A stretch of DNA of 64,000 nucleotides, taken from Lotus japonicus. Its lineage: Eukaryota > Streptophyta > Magnoliopsida > Fabales > Fabaceae. Under the pieces are notes generated by a model. It made no database searches. It saw only the letters and a program-made list of their open reading frames with translations, and was not told the DNA's origin. Positions 1-10,384 of this stretch are shown one piece after another; positions within the stretch are counted from its first letter, which is position 1, and the number at the start of each line of letters is the position of its first letter. The DNA lies in NCBI RefSeq assembly GCF_012489685.1, contig NC_080044.1, positions 22,796,369 through 22,860,368 on the forward strand, read 5' to 3'. The translations under genes were made by a program, and so were the position numbers.

Positions 1-1
1 T

Positions 2-1420
2 CAAACTCTGATTGCTGGAATCAGAGTACTAAACAAGGGCTACTCTACTGGTGATCATGTCAAGAAGATTATCAGAAGTTTGCCTAAGGAGTGGAGAGCT
101 TTTGTCACTGCACTGAAACTCTCCAGAAATTTGAACTCCTTGAAGTTAGAAGAGCTCGTGAGTCATCTCAGAAGCCATGAGATTGAACTCAAAGGAGACA
201 AGCCTCAGAAGAAAGACAAGTCTATTGCTCTTAAGTCAAAGTCTGACAAAGCAACAGCCTATCAGGCAGAAGAAGAAAATTCATCTGAAGAGATGTCAGA
301 TGCGTCTGATGATGAAGATCTGTCTCTTTTCCTAAAGAGGTTAAGCAAACTCTGGAAGAACAGACATAGCAAAGGCAAAGGACCAAAGAAAAGTTCAGGA
401 AGATATGAATCTTCATCTGGTCAGAAGAAGTCATCTGGAAAGGAAGTCACTTGCTTCGAGTGCAAGGAATCTGGGCATTACAAAAGTGACTGTCCCAAGC
501 TTAAGAAGGATAAGAGACCAAGAAAAGTCTTCAAGAAGAAAGCTCTCATAACCTTTGATGCAACTGATTCTGATGAAGCTGAGTCAGAAGAAGATGAAGC
601 TGTGGAGGCTCTAATGGCTACCACTAGCAGAGGTGCTGGAGCTTCAGAAGATGATTCAGACTCTGAGAATGATGATGAGGTATTCTCTAACTTTTCTCTA
701 TCTGAGCTAAGAACTGCTTTATTTGAAATAATGAAGAAACATGATATTCTGCTAAATAAGCATAAAGAGCTCAAAAAGAAATATGCTGCAAAAACCAGTT
801 CTATAGAAGTTCATGAGAAGTCAGTCTCTGAACTCATGGATGAAAACTATATTCTTGTTAATGACAATGCTGTTCTTCGTGCTAAAAATGATGTGCTAGA
901 AGATCAACTTGCATCATTTGATGTTAAGTATGAGACAAAATATGAGAAAGCGTTTCAAAAGTTCCTTGCAAAGGGCATAGACAGAAGTCTTATGGCTTCA
1001 ATGATCTATGGCATGAGTAGAAATGGGAACAGTGGCCTTGGCTACTTTCAATCCATGAAAGATAAGTCATCTGAGCCCAAACGCGAACCATTGCATGAGC
1101 ATTTCGTTCCCGCTGGCACGGTCATTCCAGAGAAGGTTAAACCAAAGGTGGTGAAACCAAAGGGAAAGTTCAAACTTGACATGTCTAGATACTATACTCA
1201 GGTTCCTATGCATTATCCTCCTGTTGCACCCAAAGTTCCAAGAACTTCTGGGAAAACTAACAAGAAAGGACCCAAGATATGGGTACCTAAAACGAAAATT
1301 ATTCCTGTTGCAGACATCTTATGCAGCTCAGTTAAGACACCTGTCATGGTACCTGGACAGTGGATGCTCGCGACACATGACGGGCACAAGGTCTATATTC
1401 CAAGAACTGACACCGCTTAA
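2..1420 (+). CDS. gag: SIRE gag, 5'-partial
   Basis: Nucleocapsid/capsid polyprotein of a copia element, expected to package element RNA in cytoplasmic virus-like particles. The frame is already open at the window edge, so the first ATG at 80 is internal. A CX2CX4HX4C zinc knuckle ([14 protein letters not shown]) is encoded near 452-493. Lys/Ser-rich and acidic segments and a predicted coiled coil follow. The last ~25 codons (1344-1420) overlap the protease in the +1 frame, so the natural gag sequence probably ends near 1343 and the tail is out-of-frame reading. No stop separates gag from pol; the join requires a +1 shift or reflects a one-base indel. Confidence 0.85.
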   Translation, partial: QTLIAGIRVLNKGYSTGDHVKKIIRSLPKEWRAFVTALKLSRNLNSLKLEELVSHLRSHEIELKGDKPQKKDKSIALKSKSDKATAYQAEEENSSEEMSDASDDEDLSLFLKRLSKLWKNRHSKGKGPKKSSGRYESSSGQKKSSGKEVTCFECKESGHYKSDCPKLKKDKRPRKVFKKKALITFDATDSDEAESEEDEAVEALMATTSRGAGASEDDSDSENDDEVFSNFSLSELRTALFEIMKKHDILLNKHKELKKKYAAKTSSIEVHEKSVSELMDENYILVNDNAVLRAKNDVLEDQLASFDVKYETKYEKAFQKFLAKGIDRSLMASMIYGMSRNGNSGLGYFQSMKDKSSEPKREPLHEHFVPAGTVIPEKVKPKVVKPKGKFKLDMSRYYTQVPMHYPPVAPKVPRTSGKTNKKGPKIWVPKTKIIPVADILCSSVKTPVMVPGQWMLATHDGHKVYIPRTDTA

Positions 1421-3653
1421 GTCAGGAGGGGACGTTGGCTTTGGAGGAAACCAGAAGGGAAAAATTATTGGAAAAGGTTCCATAGGATATGGAAAAATTC
1501 CAGTTATCAATGATGTACTTCTGGTGGAAGGATTATTTCACAACTTGCTCTCCATAAGCCAAATTGCTGACAAAGGTTACGATGTGATCTTCAATCAAAC
1601 CGGATGCAAAGCTGTTAGTCAAACAGATGGATCTGTTTTATTTTCTGGGAAGAGAAAAAATGATATTTACAAGATCAGATCCTCTGAACTGCTATCTCAG
1701 AAGGTCAAGTGTCTCATGTCAGTTAATGATGAGCAATGGATCTGGCACAGACGTCTAGGACATGCAAGTCTCAGAAAAATTTCTCAACTTAGCAAGCTAA
1801 ATCTCGTCAGAGGATTGCCTCATCTGAAGTATTCATCAGAGGCTCTATGTGAAGCTTGTCAGAAAGGTAAATTCACCAAGAAGCATTTTAAAGCAAAGAA
1901 TGTAGTATCTACAACAAGGCCCCTTGAGCTACTTCACATTGATCTCTTTGGACCAGTGAAAACTGAATCCATTGGAGGAAAGAAGTATGGGTTAGTCATT
2001 GTAGATGATTATAGCAGGTGGACATGGGTAAAGTTCCTAAGGCACAAAGATGAAACACATACTGTGTTTACCAACTTCATTACCCAAGTTCAGAAGGAGT
2101 TTCAATCTTCCGTGATTACTGTCAGAAGTGACCATGGTGGAGAATTTGAGAACAAAGCTTTTGAAGATTTATTCAACTCTCAAGGAATCTCCCATAACTT
2201 CTCTTGTCCTCGCACTCCTCAACAAAATGGAGTAGTTGAAAGAAAGAATAGAACTCTTCAGGAGATGGCTCGCACCATGATGCAAGAATCAAGTATGGCC
2301 AAGCACTTCTGGGCAGAGGCAATCAACACTGCATGCTACATTCAGAACAGAATCTCCATTAGACCAATTCTGGAGAAAACTCCTTATGAGCTATGCAAAG
2401 GAAGGCAACCTGATATTTCTTACTTCCATCCTTTTGGAACCTGTTGCTACATGCTCAACACCAAGGAGCAATTGGGTAAATTCGATTCTAAAGCTTTAAA
2501 ATGTTATTTTCTTGGTTATTCTGAAAGATCTAAAGGTTTTAGAATTTATAATATTATTCATCAAACTGTTGAGGAATCTATCCAGATTAGATTTGATGAT
2601 AAGCTTGGCTCAGAAAAGTCAAAGCTGTTTGAAAGATTTGCAGATTTAAGCATTGATTGTTCAGAAGCAAATCAACCAATGAAAAGCCCAGAGGATGTCG
2701 CTTCAGAGGCAGAAGCATCTGAAGATGTTCCAACAACTTCTGATCAACTTCAGAAGAAGAAAAGAATAGTTGATTCTCATCCAGAAGAACTGATCATTGG
2801 CAACAAAGATGCTCCCGTTAGAACCAGGTCTATGCTCAAACCTTCAGAAGAGACTCTTCTGAGTCTGAAGGGATTTGTGTCTCTCATTGAGCCGAAATCA
2901 GTTGATGAAGCTCTTGAAGACAAAGGCTGGATTCAAGCAATGCAAGAAGAGCTAGATCAGTTCACCAAGAATGATGTATGGACCTTAATGCCTAAACCTA
3001 AAGGTTTCCATGTCATAGGAACCAAGTGGGTGTTCAGAAACAAGCTAAATGAAAGAGGAGAAGTAACAAGAAACAAGGCAAGACTGGTGGCTCAAGGCTA
3101 CAGTCAACAAGAGGGAATTGATTACACTGAGACCTTTGCTCCAGTAGCAAGGCTTGAAGCTATAAGGCTATTGATTTCCTTCTCAGTAAATCACAACATC
3201 ATTCTCCATCAGATGGACGTCAAAATTGCCTTCCTCAATGGCTACATTTCAGAAGAAGTGTATGTCAAGCAACCTCCAGGCTTTGAGGACAATAAACATC
3301 CAGAGCATGTCTACAAGCTCAAGAAGTCACTCTACGGATTGAAACAAGCTCCCAGAGCGTGGTATGAAAGGCTCAGCTCCTTTCTTCTACAGAATGAGTT
3401 TGTAAGGGGTAAAGGTGACAATACTCTTTTCTGCAGAACCTATAAGAATGACATTCTTATAGTTCAGATTTATGTTGATGATATCATTTTTGGTTCTGCT
3501 AATCCCTCCTTGTGCAAGGAATTCTCTAAGTTAATGCAGGCTGAATTTGAAATGAGCATGATGGGAGAACTTAAATACTTCCTGGGAATTCAAATAGATC
3601 AACGACCAGGAGTCACCTACATCCATAGAAGAAGTACACCCTGGAACTTCTGA
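1344..3653 (+). pseudogene. pol: SIRE pol part 1: protease, integrase, reverse transcriptase
   Basis: Starts as family-like protein at the aspartic protease motif ([13 protein letters not shown], Asp codon 1356-1358). Integrase follows: an HHCC zinc region (HRRLGH...CEACQKGK) and the DDE triad in [17 protein letters not shown] and [11 protein letters not shown] contains [11 protein letters not shown] and the active-site YVDDIIFGS near 3472-3498. The frame breaks near 3625-3631 and stops at 3651-3653, and the RT C-terminus and RNase H continue in another frame. Upstream codons of this frame (1176-1343) do not resemble SIRE and are gag read out of frame. The break prevents a full polyprotein. 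Confidence 0.88.
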
Positions 3654-4417
3654 AGAAGTTCAACATGAGTGACTGCAACATCTCAAAGACTCCAATGCAT
3701 CCAACATGCATTCTTGAGAAAGAGGAAGTTTCCTCTAAGGTTTGTCAGAAGCTCTATCGTGGAATGATAGGCTCTCTTCTTTACTTAACTGCATCTAGAC
3801 CTGATATATTGTTTAGTGTGCATCTCTGTGCTAGATTCCAATCGGATCCTAGAGAGACTCACTTAACTGCTGTTAAGAGGATCCTCAAATATCTGAAAGG
3901 GACTACTAACCTTGGCTTGATGTACAGAAAAACATCAGAGTATACACTTTCAGGTTTTTGTGATGCTGATTTTGCTGGAGATAGAGTGGAAAGGAAAAGC
4001 ACTTCTGGAAGCTGCCACTTCCTTGGATCAAATCTTGTCACATGGTCAAGCAAGAGACAGAACACAATTGCTCTATCAACTGCAGAAGCAGAATATGTTT
4101 CAGCTGCCACTTGCTGTACACAAACCATATGGATGAAGAATCATCTAGAAGATTATGGCTTGTCTATGAAGAAAGTTCCCATCTACTGTGACAACACAGC
4201 TGCTATTTCACTCAGCAAGAATCCCATTCTACACTCAAGAGCGAAGCATATAGAGGTAAAGTATCATTATATTCGTGATCATGTTCAGAAGGGCACTCTA
4301 TCATTAGAGTATGTTGATACTGACCATCAGTGGGCAGATATCTTTACTAAGCCCTTGGCAGAAGATAGGTTTTTATTTATTCTTGAAAACCTGAACATGG
4401 ATTTTTGTCCAGAGTAA
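3632..4417 (+). pseudogene. pol: SIRE pol part 2: RT thumb and RNase H
   Basis: Continues pol after a one-base loss near 3628. The codons before the first ATG (3665) already match copia RT ([10 protein letters not shown]), so that ATG is not a real start. RNase H is recognisable from CDADFAGDRVERKSTSG, ALSTAEAEY and DNTAAISLSKNP, ending with the copia hallmark DIFTKPL. Apart from the upstream frameshift the domain is open to its natural stop. The env-like ORF starts 427 bp later in the same orientation. Confidence 0.87.
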
Positions 4418-4844
4418 GGTTTCCTTCAGAACTTCTGACCATGGTACCTCTGAAGTCATCAGATGTTACCCCTTTCAGAAGTTACTCGATCAGAAGCACT
4501 TAACCCACTGGTTAAGCTTCCGTGGTAGACAACAATACACGTGTCACCTCATTTGTGACATAGTTCCTTGAGTCGCGTGGTATATCTGCTATAATCATGA
4601 TGTCTACTCTCCTCTACTATGCTATTTTCAGACTATATACTTTATAACCGTTGATTTTGCCTTTAATCTCTTAGAAAAACTGTCAACGGTTACCATTAAA
4701 CCCACTATATGCACTGTCACACACGATCTCCCACTCACTTACACTTACAGTTTTGAAACTATCCGTGTGCATTGCATTCATTCATATTTCTTCCTCCATC
4801 ATTCCCCTTTCTCTCTGAACCCTAAACCTCCATCTCTAAGAATC
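4418..4844 (+). other. SIRE spacer between pol and env-like ORF
   Basis: No coding potential seen. AT-rich with stops in all frames; the open frame running into the env-like ORF from 4767 has no ATG before 4845. In SIRE elements the downstream ORF may be made by readthrough or a spliced message, but no splice site here is convincing by eye. Confidence 0.5.
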
Positions 4845-7800
4845 ATGGGCAAATCAAGGAAACCTAAGGCGAATGTTTCTGCTTCTACCACACAAACTGC
4901 CAAAGATCAAGAGAAGCAAAGATTCGAGGAAGCACAGAAGATTCTGAATGCACCAAATGTTGTCACCTGTGCAAAGAAAGTGGAAGAACTGAGTGTGTGC
5001 TGCGAAGCAAGAGTTGATTTTGATAATCTTGCTGAACATGGGTTTGATATTAGGAACCAAGTCGAGTTGCAAGGATGGTCTGGGTACTTCAACAGGCTCG
5101 TTGGTCCAATCTATCACAAATTGGTTGTCGAGTTCTGGAAGAATGCAGTTTGCAACGACTACTACGTCGTCTCCCATGTACTGGACAAGAAAATTGTGAT
5201 CTCTGAAGAATCTATAGCAAAACTGCTGGGTATGGAGTTTCAGCAGGGAAAAAGGATCAAGAATGTTGAAGCAAATGTTGCTGGAATGAGGACCGTGGTC
5301 AACAAGGCGCTCTATAATAACTGGTCTTACGAGAAAACCAAGTACAACATTAAGGACTTGAAGTCTGAAATGAAGATTTGGCAAAAGATCTTCATGCACT
5401 GTAATCACCCCAGAACTGGAGGAACTGATTATCTGAATGCAACTCAGAAGGTAATCATGTACTATATTTCAACTGGTGAGCTTATATGTCTGCCATTCCT
5501 ACTTTTCAATTATCTGAAGGAATGTGTTGAAAAATCAAGGACCACAACTGGTTCTGAGAACAAAAGATTCATCTCTTACATTCTGTATGGAAGGCTGCTG
5601 TCAGACATCTTCGTCCAAAATAAGCTTGTCAAGACTCTATCAGATCTTGAACTTCACGAAGATCTGGCCATGACAGTTGGTGATGCTCTCAATGGCACAA
5701 AATTGAAGAAAATGCAGATTATTGAGAAGATTAAAGTTGCTCTCAAAAAAAACACCTCTGATGAAGTTCGTCGGAGAAATTACCCCATTGATGACTTTCC
5801 CATTTGGTCCAAGAAGGACAATCCAGCATGCATTCTGGAATATGTCAGGATGCTCAGAAGTCAAGGTGATCCAATCACCCTTACAGAATTTGTCAATACT
5901 CTTCCTGAAAGTCCTCCTCAACTGGTTACCAGGAAATCCAGGAGAGCAACAAGCAGCAAGTCCTCAGATCCTAAGGGAAAAGGGATTCTGATAGAGGAAC
6001 CTGCAAAGAAGAAGGCTGCTTCCAAGACTGTGATCATCAGGGAACCATCTTCTGAAAGGCCTCTGAAGAGAACCTCAACTCAACAACAACAAATGTCTGA
6101 TTCTGAAAGCTCAGAAGACACATGGGTAGACCCCTCAAGTGAGGAGACTGAAGATGAAGACAGGCCTCGGGCTAAGAGACGCAAAATCATTCTTGAGGAA
6201 GAGGAAGATGAGCAGGATGACCATGAGATCATCCAGAATGTGATTCAGGGTATAAGAGACTCATCAGAGGCTGAAGAATCCACAGATTCTGATGAGGTAC
6301 ACTTGGTAAGAAGAAGAAAGCTGCCTCTGAAAGGTCCCCTTCAGCAGAGAGAGACAGTTGCAGAACAAGCTTCTGAATCTGCTTCAGAAGTACAACGTGA
6401 AAGAAGATCTAAAAGAACTTCTGATCCAACAAGGGCTGTCAAACTCACCAGAACCTCACCCATCAGAAGCCCCAGTAAGGTAATTACTGAAAGCATTAAT
6501 TCTGATTCTGCTTTAGTAGTTATACCTGAACAACCCCTGCCTATATCTACTTCCATGCCTACCTTAACCCAAACAGCACCCACTCAACCTGAAACACAAA
6601 CTCACACACAAGCTGAACCTCAAGCTCCTACTTCAACCATCCAAACAGCTTCCACAGCCATCCCTTCCATTCCAATTTACACCTCTTCCACATCCATCCC
6701 AACTGAACCAGTACCTCCTTTCAATTCCTTCATTCAAGGCATTATTCAAAGTGAGGCAACTCTAAAAACCTTAGTTGAGCAATTCACTCCCAAGCCAGCA
6801 TCCACTCCACACACCTTTCTCATAACCCAAACTGGTGAGATCCCTGCTGAGAAAGAAAAGGAAGATGATGATGTCCAGATCCTTGAGCCGCCTTTCAATG
6901 TGAAGCCTCTTCAACAAATTGCTTCCAATTTTGAAGATCGGATTCCAGATGCTGTTGAGACCTCCTATGTGTCTTTGTCTAACTACTCAGCAGTCAACTC
7001 ACAGGATCTGAGTTTCACTTCACCTGAGAAGACTGTCACCTCAAGGCAAAGGCCAGATACTATTTCTGAAGCTGAGTATATGGATGAATCAGATCACTCA
7101 GGCGTAGAGAAGGTCCATAAGATTGGTTCCACTCTCTCAGAGAACATGGATGAATCAAATGCTTCAAGCTCCAATGCTGCCAGAACTCCTCAGCCTGTTC
7201 TGACCCTGGCCACCTCTTTCCTTCCTCAGAATCTTCCTCAACTCATTCAGGAGTTTTCTGAAGAGGCCACCAGAAGGCTGAACTGGCTGTATCAGGTAAC
7301 TGATAATCAGTTTGATGCTTCTCTTGTTGATAGTCTATGGTCTGCATTTGAGAGATGGTCAGAAGGCAAAGGTCATGAACTTCAGAAGCAACTTAGCAGG
7401 GAGAAAAGACTAAGAGTTCATGATGCATCCGAAAGGGCCTATGAGCAGAGGCATAGAGTGCTACACAAGGTCTGTGAACCCTTGAGAAGAGCTATGGCTG
7501 AAAGACCATGTGTTGTCTCTGAATGCACCTCAGAAGATGCTGTGATGGTATCAGCAGAGGAAGAAGAAGAAAGCACAGATGGCATAGTCATTCTGGAAGA
7601 TGCAGATGCTGATGAAGTTCAGAAGCAAGGACCAATTCAAGTTGATAATGCAATGTCATCAGAGGCTGAAGTTGCTCCTCATGTTCAAGCTCCAGAAGTT
7701 CCTACATCTGATCCAGCTCCAGAAGTTGAAGTTCTCGCTGCCCGAATTGACAGAATTCAGAATGATCAGCAGAGGTTATTTCAGATGGTTGAGGAACAAG

Positions 7801-7865
7801 GACGTATTCAGAATGAGCAAAGCAAGCAAATTCAAGAGTCCTCAGGCAAAATGAAGCAATCATGA
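4845..7865 (+). CDS. SIRE env-like ORF (plant transposon protein domain, coiled-coil tail)
   Basis: Uninterrupted ORF of 1006 codons from the ATG at 4845; the frame opens earlier but without ATG. This is the position of the third, env-like ORF of sireviruses. The N-terminal ~230 residues contain the GWSGYFNRLVGPIY-type block of the family often named 'putative plant transposon protein'. The middle is Ser/Glu/Asp-rich with Arg/Lys clusters that could be nuclear-localisation signals, then a Pro/Thr/Gln-rich linker (about residues 540-660). The C-terminus is predicted coiled coil (ARIDRIQNDQQRLFQMVEE region). I see no clear signal peptide or membrane segment, so a true envelope role is doubtful. 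It is intact although pol is broken. Confidence 0.82.
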   Translation: MGKSRKPKANVSASTTQTAKDQEKQRFEEAQKILNAPNVVTCAKKVEELSVCCEARVDFDNLAEHGFDIRNQVELQGWSGYFNRLVGPIYHKLVVEFWKNAVCNDYYVVSHVLDKKIVISEESIAKLLGMEFQQGKRIKNVEANVAGMRTVVNKALYNNWSYEKTKYNIKDLKSEMKIWQKIFMHCNHPRTGGTDYLNATQKVIMYYISTGELICLPFLLFNYLKECVEKSRTTTGSENKRFISYILYGRLLSDIFVQNKLVKTLSDLELHEDLAMTVGDALNGTKLKKMQIIEKIKVALKKNTSDEVRRRNYPIDDFPIWSKKDNPACILEYVRMLRSQGDPITLTEFVNTLPESPPQLVTRKSRRATSSKSSDPKGKGILIEEPAKKKAASKTVIIREPSSERPLKRTSTQQQQMSDSESSEDTWVDPSSEETEDEDRPRAKRRKIILEEEEDEQDDHEIIQNVIQGIRDSSEAEESTDSDEVHLVRRRKLPLKGPLQQRETVAEQASESASEVQRERRSKRTSDPTRAVKLTRTSPIRSPSKVITESINSDSALVVIPEQPLPISTSMPTLTQTAPTQPETQTHTQAEPQAPTSTIQTASTAIPSIPIYTSSTSIPTEPVPPFNSFIQGIIQSEATLKTLVEQFTPKPASTPHTFLITQTGEIPAEKEKEDDDVQILEPPFNVKPLQQIASNFEDRIPDAVETSYVSLSNYSAVNSQDLSFTSPEKTVTSRQRPDTISEAEYMDESDHSGVEKVHKIGSTLSENMDESNASSSNAARTPQPVLTLATSFLPQNLPQLIQEFSEEATRRLNWLYQVTDNQFDASLVDSLWSAFERWSEGKGHELQKQLSREKRLRVHDASERAYEQRHRVLHKVCEPLRRAMAERPCVVSECTSEDAVMVSAEEEEESTDGIVILEDADADEVQKQGPIQVDNAMSSEAEVAPHVQAPEVPTSDPAPEVEVLAARIDRIQNDQQRLFQMVEEQGRIQNEQSKQIQESSGKMKQS

Positions 7866-8151
7866 AGTACCTCATGGACAACCTTCCCTCCTCTTCCAAG
7901 CCTTGAATTCCTCATCTCTATCATGCATACATTTAATTGTTATGACTGCATTTACTTTATGCTGACTTTGTTTAATTATTCTATCTGATTCAATGCACCG
8001 TCCGTTTAGTAACTCACATGCCTTTATGATTTGATAAGTTTTATGCATGATTTTCTGTTATTTTTTCTCCTTATAATCTCCGCAATCCTTCTTCTCCATC
8101 ATAACACCATTCACTTCCTTATCATTCTGTTCCATTCTCCATAGTCCAAGA

Positions 8152-8568
8152 TTGACTTCTGTCGACTTAATTTCTAACCTCAAGACTTTGGTATTTGACC
8201 AAGTCTTTCCATGGAGTGTTAATATTTCTTCCTCTCAGATCTCTCAAGCTCTTGAGAAGATTGAGCATCTTCTGACCTGTTGGCTCACGTCTCATCAGAC
8301 TCACTGTCTTCAGAACCTTCAAAGTGTTCTGAATGATCTCCTCCGTCTGACCAATCGCCAGGAGGACATCGAAGCTCAGCTCCAGGGCATTTGCATGCTT
8401 CTGGAATATGAGGAAGATCATCATGAAGCAGATCCAGAGGCTGTCCAGGAGAATGTTGCCTTGAAGGAAGATTTGGCTACTCAGTTAGCCTCAATTGATA
8501 AGGACATTCGTCCTCTCCATCTTCAACTTCTCTCCATGAAGAATTCTCGAGCTTTTCTGTTTGTCTAG
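8152..8568 (+). other. Open frame without ATG start, possible coiled-coil remnant
   Basis: A frame of about 138 codons rich in Leu, Gln and Glu, resembling a helical or coiled-coil protein (IEAQLQGICMLLEYEED segment). No ATG lies near its upstream end; the first Met is well inside. It could be the 3' part of an env-region protein in related SIRE copies, a spliced exon, or chance. I do not recognise a family. Confidence 0.3.
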
Positions 8569-8694
8569 GCTTAGTCTTCTTTCCTCTCGATCCTTTGTAC
8601 TTTTTCTCCATTCAATAATAATAACCTATCTTATTTGCATCACTTCTCTGTTATTGCTATTGTTGATTGTGTTTTTCACTCTTTTTGATTATGA

Positions 8695-8707
8695 CAAAAA
8701 GGGGGAG
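8695..8707 (+). promoter_or_regulatory. Second polypurine-tract-like run in SIRE
   Basis: CAAAAAGGGGGAG, identical in its core to the functional tract at the LTR border but about 475 bp upstream. Could prime an extra plus strand or mark an old LTR boundary. Confidence 0.5.
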
Positions 8708-9167
8708 TACATAAATTGGTTTTGATAAATTTTTATATTACATAAAACAAGTAGAGGAGAATAAGTATCAATACTTATAGCACATAGATAATGTCAAGCG
8801 TCTCAGATAAGGAATACATTTTGAACTAATCTTGCTTCTAATGCCTTATTCCAATTATATCTGGACAAGACTCTATGTTATTATGTGAGATACGCTAAGT
8901 TCTGAAACCATCACTTCTGATGAGTATACATCTTTTCAAGCATAAATTCTGATCACATAACTAGACTCCGAATCTAGAATCTTCACAAATTCATCAAGTC
9001 ATAGATTCAGGGGGAGACCCTAGCTCAGAAACAGGTGCTGTCATAGATTCAGAAAGAGCATAGCAAACTGTTACACAAGGATAAGTTTATTCTCTGATCT
9101 TTTCTCTCTTGTGTATTCAGTTTATTGTGTAAAAAATTGTTCATCAAAATACTTGTTTTGTCATCAT

Positions 9168-9182
9168 CAAAAAGGGGGAGAT
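9168..9182 (+). promoter_or_regulatory. SIRE polypurine tract
   Basis: CAAAAAGGGGGAGAT directly precedes the LTR start TGTAAGATC, the expected position of the plus-strand primer. Confidence 0.85.
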
Positions 9183-10384
9183 TGTAAGATCAAGGTTTGA
9201 TCAGCGGTTGCATCTCTATGTTTTGATGATTACAATTAAGGTTTGTGATGATGAACAATTGTGGTACCCTAACGTTTGTCTTTTTAAGTTGTGACAAACA
9301 GGTTCTGAATCTGACCCAAGCCTATTCGTTCAGAAGAAGAAGAACCAAGGGTTACTAAAAAGAGAGCTATTTAATCTATCATGTTCGTTCTGAACAGTGG
9401 CAAATACTTCAGAAGCTCTCAAGAATATCTGAAGAACTCAAGTCAGAAGTTCTGAAGACCAGATGTTCCAGTGGAACGGTCCAGAAGCAGAAGACTCAAG
9501 TTCTGAAGACTTGCAAGAAGTTGGTTCTGAAGACCCAGGCTATTCTAGCTCTGACCATCAGAAGTTCTGAGGAACTCGTTCAGAAGCAGAAGTTACATGG
9601 TCAGAAGACTCCAAGCTTCAATCTGACGATGATCAGAAGCTTCATCAACGTTCATCTGAAGCTCCTTCATCACAAGTCAACTGGTGAAAGGACAGGTCGC
9701 TATCACAGTACAACGTCGTACAAGTCTCAGTCTGTCCGCCACCTACCTTGCACAGCCTAGCAGTCTGATATTACAGAATTGCCACTCCAACGGATAAAAC
9801 CCTAGCAACGGCTACATCACAAGTGTTGGAGTATATAAAGGCTGAAGAAAGAAGAAAGAGACTAAGAAACTCTGCTGAAAATATTCAACATATACGAACC
9901 ATTCTCTTAGCATTATTTCTTCACTGTTCTTAAACTTCTGAGTTTACTATTCGCTTGTTAGAAGCACTCATTGTAAACCCGAAACCTTTACATCATATTG
10001 TAAAGTTCATCAAGAGACCAAGGTTGGTCGGATCTTGAGAGGACTGAATCAAGGTTGATTCAGTATTTAGCTAGTCTTAAGAGGATCGGTAGATCAGCTT
10101 CTTAAGAGGATACTAGTGAGAAAAATCAGTGTACTGTTAGTCACTTAGCAGATTGCAAAGTGCAGTTGTAACACTCATTGATTTTAGTGGATTGCCTTCA
10201 TCAGAAGAAGGAAGAATTCACCTTCACAGGTGGACTGGATTAGCTTGAGCTTTTATCTCAAGTGAACCAGGATAAAATACTCGTGTGCTTTACTTCCTAT
10301 CATTCAGCACTTAGTTTTTATCTTTGAGTTTTGAAAAAGCCAAAAAGTATACCCGAGATTCAAAAACTCTATTCAAACCCCCCC
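9183..10384 (+). repeat. SIRE 3' LTR, first 1202 bp
   Basis: Begins TGTAAGATCAAGG just after the polypurine tract and matches three solo LTRs in this window (36479-37686, 44218-45461, 48430-49671). It is enriched in CTGAAG/CAGAAG repeats in the U3 part and has a TATA box at 9832-9839 (TATATAAA region). Interrupted after the C-tract at 10378-10384 by Gypsy-1; the remaining 31 bp are at 18927-18957. Confidence 0.92.

Larger units (their letters stand above)
7866..9182 (+). other. SIRE 3' internal noncoding region
   Basis: Region between the env-like ORF and the 3' LTR, T-rich. It holds an ATG-less open frame (8152-8568), a polypurine-tract-like run at 8695-8707 and the true polypurine tract at 9168-9182. 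No other gene seen. Confidence 0.6.

Noticed and set aside
1176..1343. N-terminal extension of SIRE pol frame
   Set aside because: Gag codons read out of frame; gag resemblance is in the other frame, and protease resemblance starts only at 1344.
4767..4844. Upstream extension of the env-like ORF
   Set aside because: Opens with GTG and the first ATG is 4845.
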